NCBI RefSeq assembly: GCF_024628805.1
Contig: NZ_CP102382.1
Location: forward strand, 744,001-808,000
From: Paenimyroides aestuarii
Lineage (GTDB): Bacteria > Bacteroidota > Bacteroidia > Flavobacteriales > Flavobacteriaceae
DNA length: 64,000 bases
Direction: 5' to 3'
Shown here: piece by piece, positions 41,472 through 49,150 of the stretch
Numbering within the stretch: the first letter of the stretch is position 1
How the letters are laid out: each line of letters opens with the position of its first letter
Translations under genes and position numbers: made by a program
The notes under the pieces: model-generated
What the model was told of the DNA's origin: nothing
What the model saw: the letters and a program-made list of their open reading frames with translations, nothing else
The model's database searches: none

Positions 41472-41639
41472 ATGTCAAAATTCAATCCTTTAAAGGTTAA
41501 AGAAATACGAAGAGAAACACCATTGGCTGTTTCGATTGTTTTTGATGTTCCCGATCATTTAAAAGCAGATTTCGCACTTTTTCTTTGTGCCTTTCAAGGT
41601 TGTTGTTTCGCTCTATGCTCCAATTTCCTTTTGCTTTAA
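41472..41639 (+). pseudogene. 5' fragment of a PaaE-like ferredoxin/NADPH oxidoreductase gene
   Basis: The first 34 codons, MSKFNPLKVKEIRRETPLAV followed by SIVFDVPDHLKADF, are the N-terminus of a PaaE/HCP-type flavin reductase with FNR and 2Fe-2S domains (normally about 350 residues). At about 41573 the sequence passes into a decayed IS transposase in the opposite direction, and the frame runs on to a stop at 41639 with unrelated residues (ALFLCAFQGCC...). The catalytic domains are missing. The matching 3' part is not found in the window. Confidence 0.75.
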
Positions 41640-42395
41640 AACAAATGCCCCGAAGCGGACATCCTTGACAATTTCCAGCCTGATAGTGTGATAAATACTG
41701 TGTGTATCTGGCTTGTGTTGTTTTTGTGCTTTCGTGGGTTTTGTGCATTTTTTGTCCCATCCCACACACATAATAATCGTATTCTTGGTTGTAATAAAGG
41801 TTTTCTTTGCTGAATGTTTTGTGCATTTTTTGGTAATTTTTATCTTGTTCTTTGTCAAAAGTATTGTACTTCACATAAAGCGTTAGCTCTTCTTTTTCAA
41901 GGTAATCATAGTTTTCTTCGCTTCCGTACCCCGTATCGGCTGTGATTGTTTCTATATTTTTAAAGATTGCTTCGCCAAAGGTTTCTTTCAGGTTTTCTAA
42001 ATGTGGTTTTAATGTCTTTGTATCTGTTGGATTTTGGTAGATGGTGTAATTAACAATGATTTGATTTTCGGTTGATGTTTGTGCTCAGTTAATGGTATTG
42101 TGATCAACGATAGTCATTCCCGTTAGCCACATAAAGTTGATGTTCTCTCTGATAGCTAATTTTATTTTTCGGGAAGAATAAATATCGGTCATGTAGGCGT
42201 ACAACATTACTTTTAAGAGCATTTTGGATGATAGTCAGGATTGTCCTCTTTACTGTATGCTTTTAACAAAGGTTGAATATTGATAGATTCAACCACTTGG
42301 TCCACTACCCGAACGGGATGTCTTTCTGAAATAAAGTCGTTAAACGAATAAGGTAAAAGTGTGGTTTGACGTTGATTGTAATGTTTGAAATTTAT
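41575..42395 (-). pseudogene. Decayed IS1182-family transposase
   Basis: Minus-strand remnant. The ancestral start has become ATA (42393-42395: ATA AAT TTC AAA CAT); the frame then reads KHYNQRQTTLLPYSFNDF, SERHPVRVVDQVVESI and DNPDYHPK before a one-base deletion, then LLKVMLYAYMTDIYSSRKI and NFMWLTGMTIVDHNTIN, a TGA stop, and after loss of the central part AQTSTENQ, ADTGYGSEENYDYLEKEE and CPLRGICFKAKG. Similar to, but clearly different from, the intact transposase at 61351-63021. The C-terminal catalytic Glu region is missing at the junction with the paaE fragment. No clear terminal repeats adjoin it. Confidence 0.85.
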
Positions 42396-42461
42396 GTATA
42401 ACCATCTTTATATAAGGTATATATAAGCAAAATAACATTTTTTTATGCAAGAAAATTACAT

Positions 42462-42488
42462 AAAAAAACCGTCTCTAGTTGTGAGACG
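42462..42488 (-). terminator. Rho-independent terminator of the decayed small gene pair
   Basis: CGTCTC / GAGACG arms with a seven-base loop; on the minus strand followed by G then seven T. Fifteen bp after the stop of the pseudogene at 42503. The stem resembles that of the lepA terminator. Confidence 0.7.
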
Positions 42489-42502
42489 ACTTCTGGTTAT
42501 AA

Positions 42503-42754
42503 TTATTGCAATTCTTCGGGAACATTATATAACCCACTTTTTGTAATAATCATTAACAATGTATGGGTTTTTCTATCTACAGTTACTGTTGCACCTGCTC
42601 CTCATATAGGAGGATTAAAACTAAAATGAACGGTGTATTCAAATTCAATATCAGGATTTATTTCCTAGTATACTCCAATATAATTATACTCTGCTAATAA
42701 ATCTAGAACCTTTAAGGCTTTAGTTGCTTTTTCAATTATTTCTTTATCTGTCAT
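42503..42754 (-). pseudogene. Decayed small protein gene, possible immunity-type protein
   Basis: An 83-codon frame MTDKEIIEKATKALKVLDLL... interrupted by TAG after GVY and TGA after FNPPI, then GAGATVTVDRKTHTLLMIIT to a terminal TAA and terminator. The stops look like single transitions (CAG to TAG, TGG to TGA). The strand pair before DRKTHTLL recalls small NTF2-like immunity proteins, but the likeness is weak. Its ATG overlaps the TGA of the decayed frame upstream (ATGA), as in toxin-immunity pairs. Confidence 0.5.
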
Positions 42755-42915
42755 AGTTTGTAATTTTTAAATTTTATAATAAGTTCTGATAACATTTCAA
42801 CTCCGTCTTTAGCGACTTTACCAATTATGTCATTTGATAATAATGTTTTATATGCCTCAATTCATTTTTAGATAAATTTAATTTTCCTGCATTTTCTAAC
42901 AATCTTTCAGCAAGG
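42751..42915 (-). pseudogene. 3' remnant of a larger gene coupled to the small pseudogene
   Basis: The last about 54 codons of a gene: LAERLLENAGKLNLSKNEL, then a one-base frameshift near AATTGAG, then EAYKTLLSNDIIGKVAKDG and ELIIKFKNYKL followed by TGA overlapping the next ATG. Helical and lysine-rich, like the very end of some polymorphic toxins, but too short to identify. The 5' part is lost at about 42915, where the TerC fragment begins. Confidence 0.45.
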
Positions 42916-43381
42916 AGCAGATATGTCAAGAAACATCGGTGTGCGTATTGTACACAAGTTTTTTAAAGTAACAAAAGATTTTCACGGCGATAAATTTTTT
43001 ACGGTAGAAAATGGCGTAAAAATGGTTACGCCACTGTTTGTAGCTTTAGCTGTAATAGAAATCACCGATTTGGTATTCGCAGTAGATAGCATTCCTGCTA
43101 TTTTTGCCATCGCCCCAGACGATCCATTTATACTTTATACATCGAACATTTTTGCAATTTTAGGATTGCGTTCTATGTATTTCCTACTAGCCAATTCCAT
43201 GGATATGTTTTCTAAACTGCATTATGGTTTGGCAATTATTTTGGCATTCATCGGAGTAAAAATGATTATTATGCCTTATTATCATTTCGATTCCTCTGTA
43301 TCGTTAACCATCATTGGTTCGGTATTGGCTATCTCGGTTATATGGTCTTTAATATCAAACAGAAAACAGAAAGAAGCATAA
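42916..43381 (+). pseudogene. 3' half of a TerC-family membrane protein gene
   Basis: From the ATG at 42923 a 152-residue product is possible (MSRNIGVRIVHKFFKVTKDF...), with TerC motifs ENGVKMVTPLFVALAVIEITDLVFAVDSIPAI, TSNIFAILGLRSMYFLL and FIGVKMII. TerC proteins normally have about 320 residues with a homologous N-terminal half that carries another conserved acidic helix; that half is absent. The ATG is probably an internal Met. Sequence to the left belongs to the unrelated decayed pair. It may still be expressed, but is likely non-functional. Confidence 0.8.
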
Positions 43382-43456
43382 AGGAACGCCCGATTTTTAT
43401 TGAATTCATAATATTCACAGGTTAAGGATGATGCTGAATGTTTTTGTATATTGATC

Positions 43457-43470
43457 AAGCTGTCCAAAAA
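43457..43470. repeat. Solo IS1182-type terminal-repeat-like sequence
   Basis: AAGCTGTCCAAAAA is identical to 14 bases of the right terminal repeat of the intact IS at 63094-63109 (read inverted). No transposase adjoins it; it lies 76 bp after the TerC fragment. Confidence 0.4.
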
Positions 43471-43491
43471 TTGGTGAAACCTTTGTTTTTT

Positions 43492-43914
43492 TTAAATCTT
43501 ATGAAAAACCGTTTCAATTTTCACATCGGCAAAACTGCGGAACATGTGCATAACGCCGCAATATTTTTCCACTGAAAGTTGAACAGCGCGGTTTAGTTTT
43601 TCTTCGTTTAAATTGCTTCCATAGAAATGATAGGTAACCATAACTTTGTTATAAACCTGTGGTTCGGTATCGGTTAAAAAACCTTGGGTTTCAATGTTGA
43701 AATCGGTGACTTCTAATCGCATTTTTTTAATCAGCGATGCAACATCCAAGCCCGAACAGCCGGCTAAAGCCGATAGCATTAACGCTTTTGGCCGTAATCC
43801 GTTGTTTGTTCCGCCCACTTCTTCTGCTGCATCAATCATTAACGAACCGCCCGGATTGGTCGATTCAAATTGCATATTTCCTTTCCAAGTGGTGGTGATT
43901 TTATGGCTACTCAT
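43492..43914 (-). CDS. OsmC-family protein
   Basis: A 140-residue cytoplasmic protein. The two redox cysteines of the OsmC/Ohr fold are in ALAGCSGLDVASLIKK (about residue 54) and VEKYCGVMHMF (about 118). OsmC proteins reduce organic hydroperoxides; this YhfA-like subgroup (with SVEKYCGVMHM) is less well characterised. Its start overlaps the end of rsmI by 8 bp, so both are probably co-transcribed. Confidence 0.88.
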   Translation of the reverse strand: MSSHKITTTWKGNMQFESTNPGGSLMIDAAEEVGGTNNGLRPKALMLSALAGCSGLDVASLIKKMRLEVTDFNIETQGFLTDTEPQVYNKVMVTYHFYGSNLNEEKLNRAVQLSVEKYCGVMHMFRSFADVKIETVFHKI

Positions 43915-44602
43915 TTTTATTCTTTTTTTCTTTTTGCTTTCCTGCTACAATTACAACTATTTCGCCTTTTGGTGGTTTGGTTTCAAAATGTTGCAACACT
44001 TCTTCTACCGACCCGCGTATGGTTTCTTCGTGCAGTTTTGATAATTCGCGCGATACCGAAACTTGGCGTTCTTTCCCAAAATAGGTTTCAAACTCTGTTA
44101 ATGTTTTTAGCAGTTTATGCGGAGATACATACAGAATCATGGTTCGGGTTTCTTCTGCCAATGCCAAATAGCGTGTTTGTCGTCCTTTTTTATCAGGCAA
44201 AAATCCTTCGAAAACAAATTTATCGTTTGGCAAACCACTGTTTACCAATGCCGGTACAAACGCCGTGGCACCCGGTAAACATTCCACAGGTATATCGTTT
44301 TCTACACAAGCACGCGTTAATAAAAATCCGGGGTCTGAAATAGCAGGCGTTCCCGCATCAGAAATCAAGGCAATGGTTTGTCCGTTTTTTAATTTTTGCA
44401 CTGTATGTTCCACTGTTTGGTGCTCGTTGTGCATGTGGTGGCTTTGCATATGTGTAGCAATTTCAAAATGTTTCAACAATTTACTACTGGTGCGTGTGTC
44501 TTCTGCTAAAATTAAATCGACTTCTTTTAAGACCTTGATGGCTCTAAAAGTCATGTCTTCTAAGTTGCCAATGGGCGTTGGCACAATGTATAATTTACTC
44601 AT
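43907..44602 (-). CDS. rsmI: 16S rRNA (cytidine-1402-2'-O)-methyltransferase
   Basis: A 231-residue tetrapyrrole-methylase-fold enzyme. ATG at 44600-44602 gives the family start MSKLYIVPTPIGNLEDMTFRA; an upstream frame extension is not conserved. Further motifs are LAEDTRTSSKLL, ISDAGTPAISDPG (about 80-92), CLPGATAFVPALVNSGL and FEGFLP. It methylates C1402 of 16S rRNA using SAM. A degenerate CACAGATG-type repeat lies just upstream at 44629-44645; the remaining upstream 200 bp contain nothing recognisable. Confidence 0.95.
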   Translation of the reverse strand: MSKLYIVPTPIGNLEDMTFRAIKVLKEVDLILAEDTRTSSKLLKHFEIATHMQSHHMHNEHQTVEHTVQKLKNGQTIALISDAGTPAISDPGFLLTRACVENDIPVECLPGATAFVPALVNSGLPNDKFVFEGFLPDKKGRQTRYLALAEETRTMILYVSPHKLLKTLTEFETYFGKERQVSVSRELSKLHEETIRGSVEEVLQHFETKPPKGEIVVIVAGKQKEKKNKNE

Positions 44603-44628
44603 TTGTTGAGTTTCTTTTTTTATTTTTT

Positions 44629-44645
44629 CCACAGATGCACGGATC
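44629..44645. repeat. Dispersed CACAGATT-type repeat remnant
   Basis: CCACAGATGCACGGATC, related to the sequences at 9834-9850 and 49059-49076. Confidence 0.3.
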
Positions 44646-44846
44646 TATCTTTAAAATAATCTTTCACCACATAGACTTATAGAAAATATAGCTTTTATAA
44701 AGACTTTTTAGTTGCTCATAGTTTTTAAGCATAGCTTAAAAAATGGTCTATGTTTTCTAAGAAATCAAAACATTATTTCAATGTGGTTTATGAATTATCA
44801 CCCTTTTTGGATTAAATTTATCTTTCATCTGTGTATATCAAACTTA

Positions 44847-45779
44847 CTACAAAAATCTTTTTTCAACCAACTGCATGAAACGGTTTTCGTAATCTTCTTT
44901 TCCGTTCCAGTTGTTAAATTCGGGCTTCACTAGATCATCAATAAAATCTTTGGCTTCTTCGTAACTTTCAATGGTGTTTAATTGCGAAATCACTCGGTTT
45001 AAATCGTCGCTGCTTCCGTTAAACAAGTTTTTTTCAAAGGCTATCCTGTCGTTCAAACCAATCGAAATTTTATTGGCAAACGCATCGTTTATCGATTTAT
45101 TTAAAGGTATTTGACGGTAATTTTCTGTCGATTTATCTGCTGACTGATTGGTTACAAAGTGTTGAGATCCTTTAAACGTATCTTCCTTTTTTTCGTTGGA
45201 ATCATTCGTATTAAAAAGTTCGTTGTGCGGAATAGAAAAAACGGGATCAATCTCTAACGTAGCGCGTTCAACCGCTTCTTTTGCGTCTTCAACAGGATTT
45301 AGCTGTTCCACGTTTTTTATTTCTTCCTCGATAGCATCAATAGTTTTTATGGTTTCATGAAGCGATGGCGTAAACTCCACCACATCATCTTCTTGAATTT
45401 CTGGTTCTTCTTCGCTTTCCAATTCGTGTATCTTCAAAACCGAATCTTCAACCGGAGGTGCGGCATCAATAGCAGCTGCATTTGTAACGCTTAATTCAAT
45501 CGGCGTAATTAATTCTTCTTCAAAAGAAACCACATCATCTTTCCTATCTTCGCTCAAAAAAATACTGCTTGATGGTTCTTCAGTGACCTCTTCTAACAAT
45601 TTTTCAGGAGTGATTGATGGATCCAATCGAAACTTATTATCTTCATAAAACTGCAACAAAATCAATTTATTATGCAACAATTCAGTTTCTTTCAATAGCG
45701 AAGAAATTTCGGATTTATCTTTTAACTTTAAGATTCTGTGTGCAATACTTATTAAATCTGATTCAATGATTTTCTTCAT
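44847..45779 (-). CDS. Acidic protein, function unknown, conserved C-terminus
   Basis: A 310-residue cytoplasmic protein. Helical N-terminus (about 1-60), a long acidic low-complexity middle rich in Glu/Asp/Val (about 65-190), and a conserved C-terminal helical domain (about 225-310) with NDAFANKISIGLNDRIAFEKNLF, LNRVISQLNTIESYEEAKDFIDD and a final FMQLVEKRF. The same C-terminal pattern is common in uncharacterised Bacteroidota proteins. No function can be assigned. Confidence 0.75.
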   Translation of the reverse strand: MKKIIESDLISIAHRILKLKDKSEISSLLKETELLHNKLILLQFYEDNKFRLDPSITPEKLLEEVTEEPSSSIFLSEDRKDDVVSFEEELITPIELSVTNAAAIDAAPPVEDSVLKIHELESEEEPEIQEDDVVEFTPSLHETIKTIDAIEEEIKNVEQLNPVEDAKEAVERATLEIDPVFSIPHNELFNTNDSNEKKEDTFKGSQHFVTNQSADKSTENYRQIPLNKSINDAFANKISIGLNDRIAFEKNLFNGSSDDLNRVISQLNTIESYEEAKDFIDDLVKPEFNNWNGKEDYENRFMQLVEKRFL

Positions 45780-45856
45780 AACTTTAAATTTTTACCAATT
45801 ATTTTTTGATAAATTTGCAAGATACAAAGTAACAGAAAAAACTGTTTTAAACAACT

Positions 45857-45864
45857 TATATTTG
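45857..45864 (+). promoter_or_regulatory. -7 promoter box abutting tdk
   Basis: TATATTTG, exact TAnnTTTG, ends 5 bp before the tdk ATG, so transcription should begin at or near the start codon. Confidence 0.5.
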
Positions 45865-45869
45865 CTAAA

Positions 45870-46454
45870 ATGTTTCTTGAAAATCCTGTAAATCATAAAG
45901 AACAATTTGGATGGATCGAAGTGATCTGTGGGTCTATGTTTTCGGGAAAAACCGAAGAATTGATTCGTAGATTGCGTAGGGCACAATTTGCCAAACAGCG
46001 TGTAGAAATTTTCAAACCTGCTGTAGACACGCGCTATGACGACGAATTGGTGGTTTCGCACCAGGGAAACGAAATTAGATCTACTCCCGTTCCTGCTGCT
46101 GCAAACATCCGTATTTTGGCCGATGGTTGTGATGTGATTGGGATTGATGAAGCGCAGTTTTTTGACGATGAAATCGTAACGGTTTGCAATGATTTAGCAA
46201 ATGCGGGAATCCGAGTGATTGTTGCAGGGTTGGATATGGATTTTAAAGGACAACCTTTTGGCCCCATGCCTGCTTTAATGGCAACTGCCGAGTACGTGAC
46301 TAAAGTTCATGCGGTTTGCACACGCACCGGAAATTTAGCAAATTATAGTTTTAGAAAAGCAGCCAACGATAATTTGGTTATGCTGGGCGAAACCAATGAA
46401 TACGAGCCTTTAAGTCGTGCCGCTTATTATAAGGCGATGCGGGAAAATCAGTAG
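45870..46454 (+). CDS. tdk: Thymidine kinase
   Basis: A 194-residue type II thymidine kinase. P-loop GSMFSGKTEEL (about residues 21-31), Walker B GIDEAQFF (about 91-98), GLDMDFKGQPFG, and the lasso-domain region VCTRTGNLANYSFR. Of the four zinc cysteines in the E. coli enzyme only the first is present, which is usual for flavobacterial Tdk. The start MFLENPVNHKEQFGWIEVICG matches the family onset. It phosphorylates thymidine for salvage. Confidence 0.95.
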   Translation: MFLENPVNHKEQFGWIEVICGSMFSGKTEELIRRLRRAQFAKQRVEIFKPAVDTRYDDELVVSHQGNEIRSTPVPAAANIRILADGCDVIGIDEAQFFDDEIVTVCNDLANAGIRVIVAGLDMDFKGQPFGPMPALMATAEYVTKVHAVCTRTGNLANYSFRKAANDNLVMLGETNEYEPLSRAAYYKAMRENQ

Positions 46455-46494
46455 GTTTTATTAAATACCTACAAGGTTTAAAAAACCTTGCAGG
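46451..46494. repeat. Palindromic intergenic element, probable tdk terminator
   Basis: Two mutually exclusive hairpins: GTAGGT...ACCTAC (46451-46472) and CCTACAAGGTTT / AAACCTTGCAGG (46468-46494, one mismatch). The CCTACAAGGTTT unit resembles a palindrome dispersed in flavobacterial intergenic regions. Confidence 0.55.
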
Positions 46495-46500
46495 ATGCTG

Positions 46501-48078
46501 TTACTTCAAAACATACCGCACATTTAGTTTGGTATTGGTATCCAAAACACCTTCTAACGGTTGGTATTTTAAAACACCTTCTTTGGTTAGTTCTATAATT
46601 TTTACTTTATCTTTTTCAAACCACGTAATTTGATATTCCAAATCTGTAGGTTTTATTTCTAAAGCATTGTTGTTTTCTCCGGCACTACTAACCATTGGCG
46701 CGCCATAAAACTGATTGTAGTAATCGTATAAATCAAAAGTTAGAGGCTCATTTGCTGTTGCTTGCAATGGCATTAATACATTTGGTGCCACAAACATTTG
46801 TGTTTTAGACAATTGCTCTTTTCGCAATACCTCTTGATTGGATTGGTTCAATTGTTGTTCGATCCATTCTTTATATGTTCCTTCAAAACCTTTTTCTTTT
46901 GCATGCTCGTAGGCTTTTTCACCATCGGTTCCTATTACTGATTCTACCCATTCAGTAAATGTTCCGTAAAAACCGTGTTTTAAGGCCATTTCGTAAGGCG
47001 AGCTTCCTTTCGATGTTTTCAATGACTGAATCCATTCGGTTACAATTGCTGTGGTTTTATCGCGTTTGGCAATTTCCACATCCACTTCGCGCCCCCAAAG
47101 CATTTTCATCCACTCTTCTTCTGTGCCTTTATAACCTTTGTCAACCGCTTGCTGGTATGCCGTTTTTCCTCCTTTTGCATCAATCATTTCAACCCATTCG
47201 GTTACCGTTCCGTCAAAACCTTCGTTCACCGCAATTTCGTAATCGTTGCTTGGATTTGGGATAATCAGTGTGTTTTTTGCTGCAATTTTCACAGGAACCT
47301 CCTCTGTAATCTGCTCTTCAACTTTTGGTTTTTCCACCACTATTTCAGGCTGATTATCAACAACGGTATTTTGTGTTGGATCAAAGGGTATTTCTTCACG
47401 TTTTACTACTTCAACCACATCCATCACGTCTAACAAAACCGATTGTGGGTTTTCGCTGGTAATCAAAACCTGTTCGTTGCCATTTAGCTTTGGTAATTCT
47501 GCTGCCACAGCTCCTTCTTCTTTTACAGAAACTACTGTATTTTCTTCTTTTTCAATTACAGTTTGAGCCTCTTCTTTTGGTACTTCCACCACATCGATCA
47601 CATCTAAAACAACTGGTTTTTTCTCTGCAATCACCTCAACAGGCTTGGTATAAGTAATCACATTTTGCTTTTGAATGGTTTGCGAAAGTGTTACAAAATC
47701 AGACGGAGAAACAATGTAACTATCAAGTGCTTCAATCGGAAAAAGGTAAACCACATCGTTAACGTCTTTTATTTTTAAAGGATTTTTGTTATCCTTCGAT
47801 ATGGTAAAAAGTGTTTTAAAATCTTGATAAGGTATAAAAAGATCCTTACTGTTTAAAATTTCATACCATTGATCATCTACCCACATAAAAAAACCTTCTT
47901 TCACAAAGTGTTCTTTTGGGTGAACTAAAATGTTGTATCCAAAATCATTGGCATCAGCAACTGCTTTTTTCTGTACATCTTCAATCTGCAAATAAGGCGC
48001 TGCATAGTAAACCGTATTTGTTTGCTGTGCCGATACCGCAAAAGAAAAACTAAATAAGGTTATGAAATATTTAAACAT
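46501..48078 (-). CDS. Secreted repeat protein with G-x-x-x-EW repeats, function unknown
   Basis: A 525-residue protein from the ATG at 48076-48078 (MFKYFITLFSFSF), signal peptide ending at VSAQ. N-terminal domain (about 20-140, with HPKEHFVKEGFFMWVDDQWYEIL); a Val/Glu/Pro-rich linker (about 145-275) with four copies of a VLDVxDVVEV-like motif; then five repeats of about 38 residues (about 280-425), each like AVNEGFDGTVTEWVEM or AYEHAKEKGFEGTYKEWIE; then a C-terminal beta domain. Similar GF-x-G-x-x-x-EW repeats occur in phage tail and collagen-flanking proteins. No family assigned. Confidence 0.65.
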   Translation of the reverse strand: MFKYFITLFSFSFAVSAQQTNTVYYAAPYLQIEDVQKKAVADANDFGYNILVHPKEHFVKEGFFMWVDDQWYEILNSKDLFIPYQDFKTLFTISKDNKNPLKIKDVNDVVYLFPIEALDSYIVSPSDFVTLSQTIQKQNVITYTKPVEVIAEKKPVVLDVIDVVEVPKEEAQTVIEKEENTVVSVKEEGAVAAELPKLNGNEQVLITSENPQSVLLDVMDVVEVVKREEIPFDPTQNTVVDNQPEIVVEKPKVEEQITEEVPVKIAAKNTLIIPNPSNDYEIAVNEGFDGTVTEWVEMIDAKGGKTAYQQAVDKGYKGTEEEWMKMLWGREVDVEIAKRDKTTAIVTEWIQSLKTSKGSSPYEMALKHGFYGTFTEWVESVIGTDGEKAYEHAKEKGFEGTYKEWIEQQLNQSNQEVLRKEQLSKTQMFVAPNVLMPLQATANEPLTFDLYDYYNQFYGAPMVSSAGENNNALEIKPTDLEYQITWFEKDKVKIIELTKEGVLKYQPLEGVLDTNTKLNVRYVLK

Positions 48079-48147
48079 GTTTGTGCTTTTAAAACGGTGC
48101 AAATGTACATATTTATCAAAAATAAATCACAAATTGCCAACATGCTT

Positions 48148-48155
48148 TATATTTG
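48148..48155 (+). promoter_or_regulatory. -7 promoter box for the enoyl-CoA hydratase gene
   Basis: TATATTTG, exact TAnnTTTG, 21 bp before the ATG at 48177. Confidence 0.5.
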
Positions 48156-48176
48156 TATTAACAAACAATTTTTTTA

Positions 48177-48938
48177 ATGGAACAATCAGCATACGTTACA
48201 ACTACAATTAAAGACCAAATTGCTGTGGTGGAATTCTTTCATCCGGCAAGTAATTCCTTTCCAAGCTCTCAATTGGCAGAACTTGCAAACACGTTAAACA
48301 ACTTGAATAACCAGCAGCATATTGCGGTTATTGTACTAAAAAGTGCAGGCGAAAAAGCATTTTGTGCAGGTGCATCGTTTGATGAATTGTTGCAAGTGAA
48401 TAATCTGGAACAAGGCGAACAATTTTTTAGCGGGTTTGCCAATGTGATAAACGCCATGCGAAAATCAAACAAAATTATTGTGGGACGCATTCAAGGAAAA
48501 ACTGTGGGTGGTGGCGTTGGTTTGGCAGCAGCCTGCGATTATACATTTGCTACCAAAAACGCTTCGATTAAATTATCAGAACTGGCAATTGGTATTGGTC
48601 CGTTTGTGATTGAACCTGCCGTGAGCCGCAAAATTGGAAAACCTGCTTTAGCCGAAATGACTTTAGACGCCCAAAATTGGAAAACTGCCAATTGGGCTTT
48701 TGACAATAAATTATTCACAGAATTGTTTGACGATGCCGCACAAATGGATAAAGCCTTGGAACAATTCACTACCCGTTTAAGCAGTTACAATCCGGAAGCT
48801 TTATATGAAATGAAAAAAGTTTTATGGGAAGGAACCGAAAATTGGGATACACTTTTAAAAGAACGCGCTGCGATTTCGGGCAAATTGGTTTTATCTGATT
48901 TTACTGTGAATGCATTGCATGCTTTTAAAGGAAAATAA
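48177..48938 (+). CDS. Enoyl-CoA hydratase/isomerase family protein
   Basis: A 253-residue crotonase-fold enzyme. Oxyanion-hole segments are KAFCAGASFDEL (about 61-72) and GKTVGGGVGLAAACDYTFA (about 106-124); the catalytic Glu region reads LSELAIGIGPFVIEPAVSRKIG (about 131-152). The close subgroup in Bacteroidota is often labelled methylglutaconyl-CoA or enoyl-CoA hydratase; the substrate cannot be told. Monocistronic. Confidence 0.85.
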   Translation: MEQSAYVTTTIKDQIAVVEFFHPASNSFPSSQLAELANTLNNLNNQQHIAVIVLKSAGEKAFCAGASFDELLQVNNLEQGEQFFSGFANVINAMRKSNKIIVGRIQGKTVGGGVGLAAACDYTFATKNASIKLSELAIGIGPFVIEPAVSRKIGKPALAEMTLDAQNWKTANWAFDNKLFTELFDDAAQMDKALEQFTTRLSSYNPEALYEMKKVLWEGTENWDTLLKERAAISGKLVLSDFTVNALHAFKGK

Positions 48939-48947
48939 TATAAAAGT

Positions 48948-49006
48948 TGTCATTCTGAACGAAGTGAAGAATCTTTGCTTAAGATTCCTCCTTTGTAGGA
49001 ATGACA
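48948..49006. repeat. Interspersed palindromic element with TGTCATTC ends
   Basis: A 59-bp element with terminal inverted repeats TGTCATTC / GAATGACA, an inner pair AGAATCTT / AAGATTCC and the phrase TCTGAACGAAGTGAAGAATC. Such miniature hairpins are scattered between genes in many bacterial genomes. It follows the enoyl-CoA hydratase stop by 9 bp and could form a terminator-like stem. Confidence 0.7.
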
Positions 49007-49058
49007 GCTTTTGTCAAGCCGAATTTGATTCAGCTTCTCATCCAGCATACTTTATTAA

Positions 49059-49076
49059 ATTCTGTGGTAATCTGTG
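49059..49076. repeat. Dispersed CACAGATT-type repeat remnant, inverted
   Basis: ATTCTGTGGTAATCTGTG, the reverse complement of a CACAGATTACCACAGA sequence. Confidence 0.3.
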
Positions 49077-49125
49077 TATGTGTGGTTTTTAGCCAAGCTG
49101 TATCAGGTATTAAAATTTAAATCAC

Positions 49126-49133
49126 TAATTTTG
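49126..49133 (+). promoter_or_regulatory. -7 promoter box for queD-lpxH
   Basis: TAATTTTG matches TAnnTTTG, 17 bp before the queD ATG. Confidence 0.5.
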
Positions 49134-49150
49134 CTAAAAATTTTCGCATC

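Noticed and set aside
41497..41574. Apparent continuation of the decayed transposase (LLLNDREHQKQSKQPM, resembling the LLTSQEGLQHRSKRPI of the intact transposase) antisense to the paaE fragment.
   Set aside because: The plus-strand sequence here encodes a clear PaaE N-terminus with promoter and ATG, so the similarity of the antisense frame to the transposase is taken as chance.
42923..43381. Treating the TerC fragment as a complete short gene starting at its ATG.
   Set aside because: The ATG corresponds to an internal position of TerC proteins and half of the membrane domain is missing.
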